5,908 bases of DNA. Source: WVWW01 sp041568335 (lineage in GTDB: Bacteria; Acidobacteriota; Polarisedimenticolia; Polarisedimenticolales; Polarisedimenticolaceae). The stretch spans positions 1 to 5,908 of the forward strand of contig JBFFZZ010000199.1 in the NCBI GenBank assembly GCA_041568335.1, in the 5' to 3' direction. Shown piece by piece: positions 1 to 5,908 of the stretch. Both the position numbers and the translations under genes were made by a program. A model generated the notes under the pieces. That model did not search any database, was not told the origin of the DNA, and was given only the letters and a program-made list of their open reading frames with translations. The first letter of the stretch is position 1. The number at the start of each line of letters is the position of its first letter.

Positions 1-1
1 C

Positions 2-688
2 GTCACGTGGTTCACGGTCTCGGCCGGCCGTGTCGACCCGCGGTTGATCTTGATGACGAGTCTGGTCGCGGCCTGGGGCGCACGCTTGACCTACAACTTC
101 GCCCGCAAGGGGGGCTATCGGAAGGGTGGCGAGGACTATCGCTGGGAGGTCCTGCGTCGACGGATGAGCCCGCGTTCCTTCGCGATCCTCAACGTCGTTT
201 TCATCAACGGCTTCCAGCACGCGCTGCTGCTGCTGCTTGCGCTGCCTGCATGGATCGTGGCGATGTTGCCGCCTTCCCGTCTCAACATCGTAGATGCGAT
301 CGGGGCCGGCCTGTTTGTCGTTTTTCTCGTCGGAGAAACGATTGCCGATCAGCAGCAGTGGAACTTCCATCAAGAAAAAACGGCGCGCAACTGCGACGGC
401 CCGGGGTTCCTCAGCGACGGTCTCTTCCGCTACTCACGCCATCCGAACTTCTTTTGCGAACAGGGGGTCTGGTGGTCGTTCTACTTGTTCGGTGTCGCGG
501 CCGGTGCGCCGTGGTGGGGCATCTCGCTGCTGGGCCCGGTCCTGCTGACCTTACTCTTCCAGGGCTCGACCGCGTTCACCGAGTCGATCTCGGCATCGAA
601 GTACCCCGGCTACGCGGAGTACCAAAGACGAACCTCGCGCATGATTCCCTGGGTGCCCCGGCGCGGCAAGGCGTCGCCCTCGTCTTGA
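2..688 (+). CDS. DUF1295 / steroid 5-alpha-reductase-like membrane protein (5' partial)
   Basis: The frame is open from the first full codon at position 2 to TGA at 686-688, giving 228 visible residues; the true start lies before the window. A TTG at 44 is in frame, but conserved-looking sequence (VTWFTVSAG) precedes it, so it is probably not the start. The protein is a polytopic membrane protein with hydrophobic stretches at about residues 15-31, 60-88, 96-118 and 155-187 of the visible part. Family signatures are RLTYNFARKGGY with GGEDYRW near the N-terminal side, and the late SRHPNFF motif (RHP at about 146-148) followed by an aromatic-rich helix and a KYPGYAEYQRRTS tail. This matches DUF1295, a relative of steroid 5-alpha reductases and isoprenylcysteine methyltransferases. 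By analogy it may act on a lipid or isoprenoid-like substrate at the inner membrane; substrate and reaction are unknown. The family call is firm, the enzymatic role is not. Confidence 0.88.
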   Translation, partial: VTWFTVSAGRVDPRLILMTSLVAAWGARLTYNFARKGGYRKGGEDYRWEVLRRRMSPRSFAILNVVFINGFQHALLLLLALPAWIVAMLPPSRLNIVDAIGAGLFVVFLVGETIADQQQWNFHQEKTARNCDGPGFLSDGLFRYSRHPNFFCEQGVWWSFYLFGVAAGAPWWGISLLGPVLLTLLFQGSTAFTESISASKYPGYAEYQRRTSRMIPWVPRRGKASPSS

Positions 689-713
689 CAGGCACGCGAA
701 GTCCGCGGTTAAT
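685..713 (+). promoter_or_regulatory. Predicted sigma-70-type promoter of ppk2 (leaderless geometry)
   Basis: A perfect -35 hexamer TTGACA (685-690) is followed by a 17-base spacer and GTTAAT (708-713), a 4/6 match to TATAAT. Counting seven bases from the end of the -10 puts transcription start at about position 720, the A of the ppk2 ATG. The -35 overlaps the TGA stop of the upstream gene (686-688). No Shine-Dalgarno sequence is visible before the ATG, which agrees with a leaderless or nearly leaderless message. Sequence-based prediction only. Confidence 0.5.
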
Positions 714-719
714 ACCAAA

Positions 720-1529
720 ATGGACACCGAGATCTATCGCATCGAGCCCGGGACGTCGGTCCGTCTGACCGACCTGGACACCCGGGATCGACGTCTCGCC
801 GCGGATGGAAAAACCGCCGCCAAGAACACCTTCAAGGACCTCAACGCCCGCCTGGAAAAACTCCAGGAGCTTCTGTACGCCGAGGGCAAGCACGGTATCC
901 TGATCGTTCTGCAGGCGATGGATGCCGGCGGCAAGGACGGTACGATCCGCCACGTGTTCGACCGCACCAACCCCCAGGGCGTCCGCGTGACGAGCTTCAA
1001 GAAACCCACCGCGCGCGAGCTCGCCCACGACTACCTCTGGCGCGTGCACCAGCACACACCGGGCCGGGGCCAGATCGCGATCTTCAACCGCAGCCACTAC
1101 GAGGATGTGCTGGTCGTTCGCGTCCGCAATCTCGTTTCCGAGACGGTGTGGTCGAGGCGTTACGAACACATCAACGCCTTCGAGCGCCAGTTGGCCGACG
1201 AGGGCACGACGATTCTCAAGTTCTTCCTGCACATCTCCAAGGACGAGCAGCGTGAACGGTTCCAGTCCAGGCTGGACGAGCCTCACAAGCGGTGGAAGTT
1301 CAATCGCGGGGACATCGAGGAGCGCAAGCTGTGGCAGGACTACATGCGCGCCTACGAGGCGGTCCTGTCGCGCACCAGCACGCCCTGGGCGCCCTGGTAC
1401 GTCGTTCCGGCGGACAGAAAGTGGTATCGCAACCTCGTCATTTCCGGGATCCTGGTCGAAACGCTCGAGGAGCTGAACATGCGGTACCCCGACGAGGAGG
1501 CCGGGCTCGAAGACATCGTGATCGATTGA
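720..1529 (+). CDS. ppk2: PPK2-family polyphosphate kinase (polyphosphate:nucleotide phosphotransferase), class III-like
   Basis: Complete 269-residue protein. PPK2 enzymes move phosphate between polyphosphate and nucleotides in the cytoplasm, usually making NDP or NTP from polyphosphate. Visible motifs: Walker A-type loop MDAGGKDG at residues 67-74, followed by TIRHVFDRTNPQGVRV; the Walker B segment FNRSHYEDVLVVRVR at 122-136; the lid segment DEPHKRWKF at 186-194; and the late block PWYVVPADRKWYRN at 225-238. Wording and length closely resemble, from memory, the class III enzyme of Meiothermus ruber, a class reported to phosphorylate both AMP and ADP; I could not align them. The ATG at 720 is chosen because the N-terminal YRIEPGTSVRLTDLD fits the family start and the next Met (67) is inside the P-loop. 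It has no clear Shine-Dalgarno sequence. It follows the DUF1295 gene by 31 bases but has its own likely promoter. Key residues appear intact, so it is probably active. Confidence 0.95.
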   Translation: MDTEIYRIEPGTSVRLTDLDTRDRRLAADGKTAAKNTFKDLNARLEKLQELLYAEGKHGILIVLQAMDAGGKDGTIRHVFDRTNPQGVRVTSFKKPTARELAHDYLWRVHQHTPGRGQIAIFNRSHYEDVLVVRVRNLVSETVWSRRYEHINAFERQLADEGTTILKFFLHISKDEQRERFQSRLDEPHKRWKFNRGDIEERKLWQDYMRAYEAVLSRTSTPWAPWYVVPADRKWYRNLVISGILVETLEELNMRYPDEEAGLEDIVID

Positions 1530-1538
1530 CTCGCGGCG

Positions 1539-1697
1539 CTAGCCCGGCGCTTCCCCGGCCAGCTCCCGTCTGAGCCAGGCCCGCGCCGGACGCATGTCGG
1601 AACGCGCGGTGGTGACCGAAACGCCGAGCGCCGTGGCGACCTCGTCGTTGGTCAAACCGGCGAAAAAGCGCAGGCGAAAAACGTCCGAAAGACAGCG
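1539..1697 (-). pseudogene. Remnant of an ECF RNA polymerase sigma factor (region 4 only)
   Basis: Reading the - strand downward from 1697 to the TAG at 1539-1541 gives a 52-residue open stretch containing LRFFAGLTNDEVATALGVS and then DMRPARAWLRREL, ending AGEAPG. This is the sigma region 4 helix-turn-helix and C-terminal tail of ECF sigma factors of the TIGR02999-like type, where the usual wording is LRFFGGLT..E.A..LGVS.(A/T)T...DWR.ARAWLRREL. The Trp normally in DWR is Met here. An in-frame TAG at 1698-1700 closes the frame upstream, no ATG or GTG start precedes the motif, and none of the three - strand frames further upstream reads as sigma region 2. The 5' part is therefore lost, and the lipoprotein gene begins 79 bases away. 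The original gene would have been convergent with ppk2 (9 bases between stops). The codons still look protein-like, which suggests fairly recent decay. Confidence 0.75.
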
Positions 1698-1744
1698 CTA
1701 TTCGATCGCCGCCCGGCCGCTGGCCCCGGTCGGATTCCCGGCCC

Positions 1745-1750
1745 TATATT
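1745..1750 (+). promoter_or_regulatory. Possible -10 element for the lipoprotein-M48 operon
   Basis: TATATT matches TATAAT at five of six bases and lies 26 bases before the lipoprotein ATG, which would give a leader of about 20 bases carrying the GGAGG. It is an AT-rich island in very GC-rich sequence. No good -35 is present at 16-18 bases upstream (TGGCCC at best), so an alternative sigma factor or activator may be needed. The surrounding CCCTATATTCG resembles CCCTATTCTCG at the amidohydrolase promoter. Confidence 0.35.
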
Positions 1751-1762
1751 CGCCGAAGGTTT

Positions 1763-1767
1763 GGAGG
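1763..1767 (+). promoter_or_regulatory. Ribosome binding site deciding the lipoprotein start
   Basis: GGAGG lies nine bases before the ATG at 1777. It selects this start over the in-frame upstream ATG at 1594, which has no comparable site and would add a 61-residue arginine-rich extension antisense to the sigma-factor remnant and in front of the lipoprotein signal. Confidence 0.75.
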
Positions 1768-1776
1768 GCCGGGGAC

Positions 1777-2370
1777 ATGAAAAAACTTTGTCTATGGCTT
1801 GCCGTCGCCGTGGTGATCGCCTGTGGCCCGAGCGACGAGGTCGATCCGCGCACGACGATCAAGGCGGAGGGCCAGCACAAGAAAGAGATCGCCAAGGCCG
1901 TCAACGGCTCGAAGTTCTGGCAGGCCTATCTCGAAAAGGCGGGTAGCGGGAGCAAGCCCGTGGTCGTCCTCGAGTTCACGGTCGAACGGAAGACCTATCG
2001 ATCCAGCGGCGGCGACTACGATCCCGGGAAGATCTCGGTCGATTTCAAGGCCAGGAGCGCCAAGAACAACCGGCTCCTCTATAAGAATGATATGGAGGTC
2101 CGGCTGAAGGACTTCGTCATCGGGAAGATCGACAAGGACGCCAGCCGTGAAGAGATCCAGGAGATCGCCTTCCGGGCCACCGAGAAGAAGGTCTACCCCT
2201 ACCTCAACCGCTGGGTCAACATCTCCGCGATCCAGGCGATGGGCAACGAAGGGTCCGGCGGCAGTCGCTTCGAACCCACGCTGAACGAGATGCTCGCCGA
2301 CAAGTGGACATCGGACGATTTGCGTGCGGCGGCCGAGGAGGCGCTGCAGAAGATCAAGGACCGGGGCTAG
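1777..2370 (+). CDS. Putative lipoprotein of unknown function, partner of the M48 protease
   Basis: 197-residue protein. The N-terminus MKKLCLWLAVAVVIAC has a short basic segment, a hydrophobic core and a lipobox VIAC, so signal peptidase II should cleave before Cys16 and the mature protein would be lipid-anchored. Position +2 is Gly, so outer-membrane sorting or periplasmic exposure is possible but not proven. The mature part is hydrophilic and rich in Lys, Glu and Asp. Around residues 62-110 alternating hydrophobic residues suggest beta strands (PVVVLEFTVERKTY, KISVDFKARS, MEVRLKDFVIG). The second half looks helical (REEIQEIAFRATEKKVYPYLNRWVN) and ends in a helix, SDDLRAAAEEALQKIKDR. I do not recognise the family. 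The gene ends with TAG only six bases before the M48 ATG, so the two are very likely one operon; a role as partner, adaptor or substrate of the protease is inference from position only. Confidence 0.85.
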   Translation: MKKLCLWLAVAVVIACGPSDEVDPRTTIKAEGQHKKEIAKAVNGSKFWQAYLEKAGSGSKPVVVLEFTVERKTYRSSGGDYDPGKISVDFKARSAKNNRLLYKNDMEVRLKDFVIGKIDKDASREEIQEIAFRATEKKVYPYLNRWVNISAIQAMGNEGSGGSRFEPTLNEMLADKWTSDDLRAAAEEALQKIKDRG

Positions 2371-2376
2371 CCCGCG

Positions 2377-4524
2377 ATGGACACCCACGCAGAACAGATC
2401 CTCGGCGCGTTCAAGGGCGAGTTCCAGTCCGTCAAGGTCTCCATCCTGTACCGGTTCGGTGTGTTCCTCGTGGCGCTGCTGATGGTGCTGCTGCCTTTCG
2501 TTTACATCGGGATGATCGCGCTCACGGGGTACGGTATCCACTACCACGCCACCGAGAACAAGACGGTTCTCCAGGGCGACGGCGGTTTTGCCTCGTTCCT
2601 CGTTTACTTCGCCCCGCTGGTCGCCGGAGCGATCCTGATCGTCTTCATGATCAAACCGCTGTTCGCGCGATCGGCGGATCCGTCGGCCCGCTGCGCGGTG
2701 CACCGCAATCGCGAGCCGCTGCTCTGGGATTTTGTCGAGAAGATCTGTGCGTCCGTCGGTTCACCGGTGCCCAAACGCATCTACGTCGACTGCGACGTCA
2801 ACGCGTCCGCCAGCTTCCGCCGCGGCGCGCTCAGTCTGTTCGGGAACGACCTGGTGTTGACGATCGGGATGCCCTTGGTCGCGGGTCTGAACATGCGTCA
2901 GTTCGCCGGTGTCCTGGCCCACGAGTTCGGTCACTTCTCGCAGGGCACCGGGATGCGCGTGACCTACGTCGTCCGTTCGATCAACGCCTGGTTCGCTCGA
3001 GTCGTCTACCAACGCGACATCCTGGACGTCAAGCTCGCGCAATGGTCGCGCAACATCGACATCCGCATAGGGATCATCCTGTACGCGTCGAGACTGTTTA
3101 TCTGGATCACGCGGCGTTTGCTGTGGCTCCTGATGATGCTCGGCCACGTCGTGAGCTGCTTCATGCTGCGCCAGATGGAGTACGACGCCGATCGTTACGA
3201 GGCGCGTCTGGCGGGCAGCGACAACTTCGCCAATACGGCGCTCCGGTTGTGCGAGCTCGGCGCGGCCACCGAGGCCGCCTTCGCCTCGCTCGACACCGCC
3301 TGGAAGGACGGTAGACTGGCCGACAACCTGCCACGGCTGATCCACTCGGGCGTGAAGCGCATGAAGAAGGACCAGCGCGGGGCGATCAAGCAGCACCTGC
3401 GCGAGACGAAGACCGGGCTGCTCGACACGCACCCCGCGGATCGCGACCGTATCATCAGCGCGCGCAAAGAAGCCGCGCCCGGGATCTTCCACCTGGATGC
3501 CTCCGCCACCGATTTGTTCGCCAACTTCGAGGATCTCTCCAAGGCCGTCACCCGTAGCTATTACCGGCAAATGCTGGGTCCGGGAAGAGAGCTACCCAAG
3601 CTCGTCCCCGTCGACGCCATCGAGGAGGGCCAGGCCCGCCTGGAGGCGGGTCAAAAAGCGATCGACAAGTTCTTTCGCGGTGTGCTGATCGAGAACCGCG
3701 CCCTGAGGTTGAGCACGGAAGCGACCAGGATGGCCCGGAACCCGAACGAGGCCCTGGCGCAGCTCAAGCAATCGCACCGGCAAATGCACGAGGGGCAGCG
3801 CGACGCCCGTCGCAAGCTGCGACTCCGTAACGAGATGGCCGAGCAGGCGATGCTCGCCGAGCAGGCAGCCACACTGCTCGACGCCGGTTTCTCGGTTGCG
3901 GCTTCGGAGTTCGGGTTGCCGGCCGCCGATCTGACGTCGGCCCAACGCACCGCCGGCGACAAGCGCTCGGAGCGGTTCAACCTGGAGAACGAGCTGGAGC
4001 CCTACTTCACCGCGGCCGAGGAACGCATGCACGCGGCCCTGTCGCTGCTGCCGCATCCAGCGCTCGCCGAACGCATCAAGGATCACGCCAAGGCGGTCGA
4101 GGAGACGCCACGCCTGGTCGAGTCGTTGCTCGGTCTGGCTCCCGCGCTCGAGGAAGCGGTCGAGCTGCGGCGCGACATGACCACGCTGGCGACGCTGCTC
4201 TCGAACTTCGAGGGCAACGAGGACAACGCGGAGCTCCTCCAGGCGTTGCAGCAGGCGTCCCAGCAGGCCACCGGTCACCTCGGCAAGCTCGCCGCACAGC
4301 TCGAGCCGGAAGCCTACCCGTTCCACAACGAGGGCGGAACGCGGACCGCGGGTGAGTACGTACTCGGCGGCGATGTCGTGGACGAGAACGACCTCGGCCA
4401 GGTCTACCATGCCGTGGGCGAAGCGCTCGAACGGCTCGACGCCCTGTACCTGCGGGTCCTGGGGCGGCTGGTCCACGTCGTCGGAAGAGTCGAGAAGGTC
4501 TGCGGGGTCCCGCCCAAGGCGTAG
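2377..4524 (+). CDS. Membrane-bound M48-family zinc metalloprotease with long helical C-terminal region
   Basis: Complete 715-residue protein. M48 peptidases (HtpX/Ste24 type) are zinc proteases, often of membrane or envelope quality control. The catalytic motif HEFGH is at 182-186 within VLAHEFGHFSQGTGMR. The third zinc ligand is probably Glu268 in MEYDADRYEARLAGS, which also gives the family ExxxD pattern (E268, D272). The downstream DTHPADRDRI (350-359) is also typical of M48. Membrane segments are predicted at about 21-49, 72-93 and 231-263, so the active site lies between the second and third. Residues 400-715 are soluble-looking, highly helical and charged, with possible coiled coil around 415-500, and match no domain I know. 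The ATG at 2377 is preferred because the membrane segments follow directly; its Shine-Dalgarno sequence is poor, so it may rely on translational coupling with the lipoprotein gene six bases upstream. Catalytic residues are intact. Substrate unknown. Confidence 0.92.
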   Translation: MDTHAEQILGAFKGEFQSVKVSILYRFGVFLVALLMVLLPFVYIGMIALTGYGIHYHATENKTVLQGDGGFASFLVYFAPLVAGAILIVFMIKPLFARSADPSARCAVHRNREPLLWDFVEKICASVGSPVPKRIYVDCDVNASASFRRGALSLFGNDLVLTIGMPLVAGLNMRQFAGVLAHEFGHFSQGTGMRVTYVVRSINAWFARVVYQRDILDVKLAQWSRNIDIRIGIILYASRLFIWITRRLLWLLMMLGHVVSCFMLRQMEYDADRYEARLAGSDNFANTALRLCELGAATEAAFASLDTAWKDGRLADNLPRLIHSGVKRMKKDQRGAIKQHLRETKTGLLDTHPADRDRIISARKEAAPGIFHLDASATDLFANFEDLSKAVTRSYYRQMLGPGRELPKLVPVDAIEEGQARLEAGQKAIDKFFRGVLIENRALRLSTEATRMARNPNEALAQLKQSHRQMHEGQRDARRKLRLRNEMAEQAMLAEQAATLLDAGFSVAASEFGLPAADLTSAQRTAGDKRSERFNLENELEPYFTAAEERMHAALSLLPHPALAERIKDHAKAVEETPRLVESLLGLAPALEEAVELRRDMTTLATLLSNFEGNEDNAELLQALQQASQQATGHLGKLAAQLEPEAYPFHNEGGTRTAGEYVLGGDVVDENDLGQVYHAVGEALERLDALYLRVLGRLVHVVGRVEKVCGVPPKA

Positions 4525-4580
4525 CGACGGACTCTGGGGCATGGTGCTCGTCATGCGACGCATCACGCCTTGGATCGTGA

Positions 4581-4652
4581 CTTGGCTGGCCTGTCTTGCT
4601 CGCCTACGACCCGCGCTACGAGCAGGGCCCGGTCTTCGTCGAGCTCCCTTGA
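4581..4652 (+). other. Short open stretch after the M48 gene, possible gene remnant
   Basis: Between TGA at 4578-4580 and TGA at 4650-4652 the frame reads LGWPVLLA then YDPRYEQGPVFVELP, which looks more protein-like than the other frames of this intergenic region. There is no start codon or ribosome binding site in the stretch. It could be the 3' tail of a lost or frameshifted gene, or chance in GC-rich DNA. The rest of 4525-4648 shows no recognisable gene and no convincing terminator. Confidence 0.2.
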
Positions 4653-4678
4653 CAGCTTTTCCCCCCGCCCCCTATTCT
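4649..4678 (+). promoter_or_regulatory. Predicted sigma-70-type promoter of the amidohydrolase-like gene
   Basis: A perfect -35 TTGACA (4649-4654) is followed by an 18-base spacer and TATTCT (4673-4678), a 4/6 match to TATAAT. Transcription would start near 4685 and leave a leader of about 55 bases. This gives the gene its own start independent of the M48 operon, consistent with the 214-base gap after the M48 stop. Confidence 0.55.
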
Positions 4679-4727
4679 CGGGCTTCCCTCCTTCGCCTCG
4701 CGCGCTATGGAGGGTTCGACTCCAGGT

Positions 4728-4733
4728 AGGAGG
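4728..4733 (+). promoter_or_regulatory. Strong ribosome binding site of the amidohydrolase-like gene
   Basis: AGGAGG sits five bases before the ATG at 4739. It is the strongest Shine-Dalgarno sequence in the window and fixes the start directly in front of a typical signal peptide. Confidence 0.85.
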
Positions 4734-4738
4734 AAGCC

Positions 4739-5908
4739 ATGACCTTGAGACGCCTCGCGGCGGCGCTCGCGCTGTCGCTATGGGTCGTTCCGGCCTTTGC
4801 CGCCAAACAACCGGCCCAGGCTCTGGTGGACGTCCGGATCGTCGTATCGCCCGGCAACGTGATCGAGAAGGGCACCATCGTCGTGCGCGACGGGGTCATC
4901 GAGGCCGTCGGTGCGGATGTCGAACCACCGGCCGACGCACGCGTCTGGAAACGCGAGAACCTGACCGTTTATGCCGGTTTGATCGAGCCGTACGTGACGG
5001 TCGACTGGCCTGCGCCGGGCGGCGACGATCAGGAGAACGCCGCTCCCCAGGCGGGACACTCGAACAGGATCGTGCACCCCGAGCGCGACATGACGCTTCA
5101 CGCACAGGACGATGCGGTGTTCAAAAAGCTGCGCGGCGCGGGCTTCACGACGGCCGTGGTAGCGCCGAAGAGCGGCCTGTTTCGTGGCAGCAGCGTGCTG
5201 ATCAACCTCGGCGAAGGCCCGGCGAGAGCAAACCTCCTCCGCCGCCATGTCGCCCAGCATGTCGCCGTCCAACCCGGACGCGGTACCGATCGGGGGTACC
5301 CGGGTTCCCTGATGGGTGCCGTCGCGCTCACGCGCCAGACGCTGTACGACGCGCGCTGGCATCGCGGCGCGCAACAAGCCTACAGGGCCAACGGCCGCCA
5401 GGCGCGACCCGAGATCAACACGGCGCACGTCGCTCTCGAGGCCGCGGCACACGGTGAAGAGACCATCGTCTTCGAAACGAACGACGTGCTCGACACGTTG
5501 CGGGTCGCCCGTATCGTCGACGAGTTCGGCCTGGATGCTTGGGTCGTCGGCAACGGCGAGGAATACAAACGGATCGATGCGATCGCGGCCTCCGGCTTGC
5601 CCATCCTGCTGCCGCTCAATTTCCCGGAACCGCCCGAGGTCGGCGAGGAGGACGATCTCAGCGTGACGCTCGAGGCGCTCCGTCACTGGGATACCGCCCC
5701 GGAGAATCCGGGGCGCGTCGCTTCGAAGGGGATCCGCTTCGCCTTCACGACGCACGGGCTCGACAACGTGAAAGAGGTCCAGTCGCGCCTCGCGACCGCC
5801 ATCGAGCGCGGCCTCGACGCGGACGCCGCGCTCGCCGCGCTCACCACGACGCCGGCCCGGATGCTCGGCGGCGGCGACCGCCTGGGGACCGTCGAAGCCG
5901 GGAAGATC
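4739..5908 (+). CDS. Secreted amidohydrolase-family protein lacking the HxH metal site (3' partial)
   Basis: The frame runs from ATG at 4739 to the window end without a stop, giving 390 residues; the C-terminus is missing. Residues 1-21 form a Sec signal peptide (MTLRRLAAALALSLWVVPAFA) with cleavage likely after Ala-Phe-Ala at 21, so the protein is periplasmic or exported. Residues 27-80 have the composite beta-sandwich pattern of amidohydrolases: ALVDVRIVVSPGNVIEKGTIVVRDGVIEAVGADV, then VYAGLIEPYVTVDWP. In active members this last block is PGLID.H.H; here the two His positions are Tyr85 and Thr87. The end, AALTTTPARMLGGGDRLGTVEAGKI, is the usual closing motif of the family (ALT..PA..LG..DRLGTIE.GK). 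The Asp expected late in the barrel is not obvious: the segment reads FAFTTHGLDN (335-342 region). It therefore probably has the fold but not the classical binuclear metal centre. It may be a non-catalytic paralogue or use another chemistry. Substrate unknown. Confidence 0.85.
   Translation, partial: MTLRRLAAALALSLWVVPAFAAKQPAQALVDVRIVVSPGNVIEKGTIVVRDGVIEAVGADVEPPADARVWKRENLTVYAGLIEPYVTVDWPAPGGDDQENAAPQAGHSNRIVHPERDMTLHAQDDAVFKKLRGAGFTTAVVAPKSGLFRGSSVLINLGEGPARANLLRRHVAQHVAVQPGRGTDRGYPGSLMGAVALTRQTLYDARWHRGAQQAYRANGRQARPEINTAHVALEAAAHGEETIVFETNDVLDTLRVARIVDEFGLDAWVVGNGEEYKRIDAIAASGLPILLPLNFPEPPEVGEEDDLSVTLEALRHWDTAPENPGRVASKGIRFAFTTHGLDNVKEVQSRLATAIERGLDADAALAALTTTPARMLGGGDRLGTVEAGKI

Noticed and set aside
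576..1286. Long - strand open frame opposite ppk2 (236 residues)
   Set aside because: Antisense shadow caused by GC-rich codon bias; the + strand is unmistakably PPK2 and the - strand product has no recognisable motif.
1530..1560. GC-rich inverted repeats between ppk2 and the sigma remnant as a shared bidirectional terminator
   Set aside because: Only four-base arms (GCGC...GCGC) without a T-run on either strand; not convincing.
1594..1776. N-terminal extension of the lipoprotein reading frame from an ATG at 1594 (258 residues in total)
   Set aside because: It would bury the lipoprotein signal internally, lacks a ribosome binding site, and is antisense to the sigma-factor remnant; the GGAGG before 1777 fits far better.
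2304..3314. + strand open frame of 336 residues overlapping the lipoprotein and M48 genes
   Set aside because: Arginine-rich out-of-frame shadow starting inside the lipoprotein gene; no motif.
4553..4563. Palindrome ATGCGACGCAT after the M48 gene as a terminator or operator
   Set aside because: The arms are five bases with a one-base centre, too short for a stable hairpin, and no T-run follows; likely chance.
3592..4566. Long - strand open frame (324 residues) opposite the M48 C-terminal region
   Set aside because: Same kind of shadow; the + strand frame is continuous with the M48 catalytic domain, and the antisense product is low-complexity Leu/Arg/Glu-rich without motifs.
4570..5457. + strand open frame of 295 residues overlapping the start of the amidohydrolase-like gene
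   Set aside because: Arg/Gly/Ser-rich out-of-frame translation with no ribosome binding site; explained by the GC-rich codon pattern of the real gene.
4778..5755. Long - strand open frame (325 residues) opposite the amidohydrolase-like gene
   Set aside because: The + strand frame has a signal peptide, strong ribosome binding site and amidohydrolase motifs; the antisense frame has none.

Overview
This is a high-GC bacterial chromosome segment with four main genes on the + strand, one degraded gene on the - strand, and a fifth + strand gene cut by the window end. Codon third positions are strongly G/C. The gene content suggests a Gram-negative bacterium with an outer membrane: a lipoprotein, a Sec-exported amidohydrolase-like protein, a large membrane M48 protease and an ECF sigma factor of the type common in Acidobacteriota, Planctomycetota and Xanthomonadales-like Gammaproteobacteria. 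I cannot settle the phylum from this window. There is no sign of phage, transposon, CRISPR, tRNA or rRNA.

Layout. (1) 2-688: 3' part of a DUF1295 / steroid 5-alpha-reductase-like membrane protein, cut by the window start. (2) 720-1529: complete PPK2-family polyphosphate kinase, apparently of the class III type. Its likely promoter overlaps the stop codon of gene 1 and places the transcript start on or next to the ATG, so the mRNA may be leaderless. (3) 1539-1697, - strand: a decayed fragment encoding only region 4 of an ECF sigma factor, convergent with ppk2. Its 5' part is gone and the lipoprotein gene occupies that place. (4) 1777-2370: small lipoprotein of unknown function. (5) 2377-4524: 715-residue membrane M48 metalloprotease, 6 bases after the lipoprotein and almost certainly co-transcribed with it. 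(6) 4525-4738: intergenic region with a good sigma-70-like promoter and possibly a short coding remnant. (7) 4739-5908: secreted amidohydrolase-like protein, open at the window end, in which the first metal-binding His-x-His motif is absent.

How they fit together. Most of these are separate units. The one clear functional pair is the lipoprotein and the M48 protease, a candidate uncharacterised envelope proteolysis module. The ppk2 gene is a stand-alone nucleotide/polyphosphate gene. The amidohydrolase-like gene has its own promoter and Shine-Dalgarno sequence and probably begins a new operon running out of the window. I did not find a clearly novel multi-gene system. The most notable points are the sigma-factor remnant, the predicted leaderless ppk2, the lipoprotein-M48 pair and the amidohydrolase fold without its HxH.
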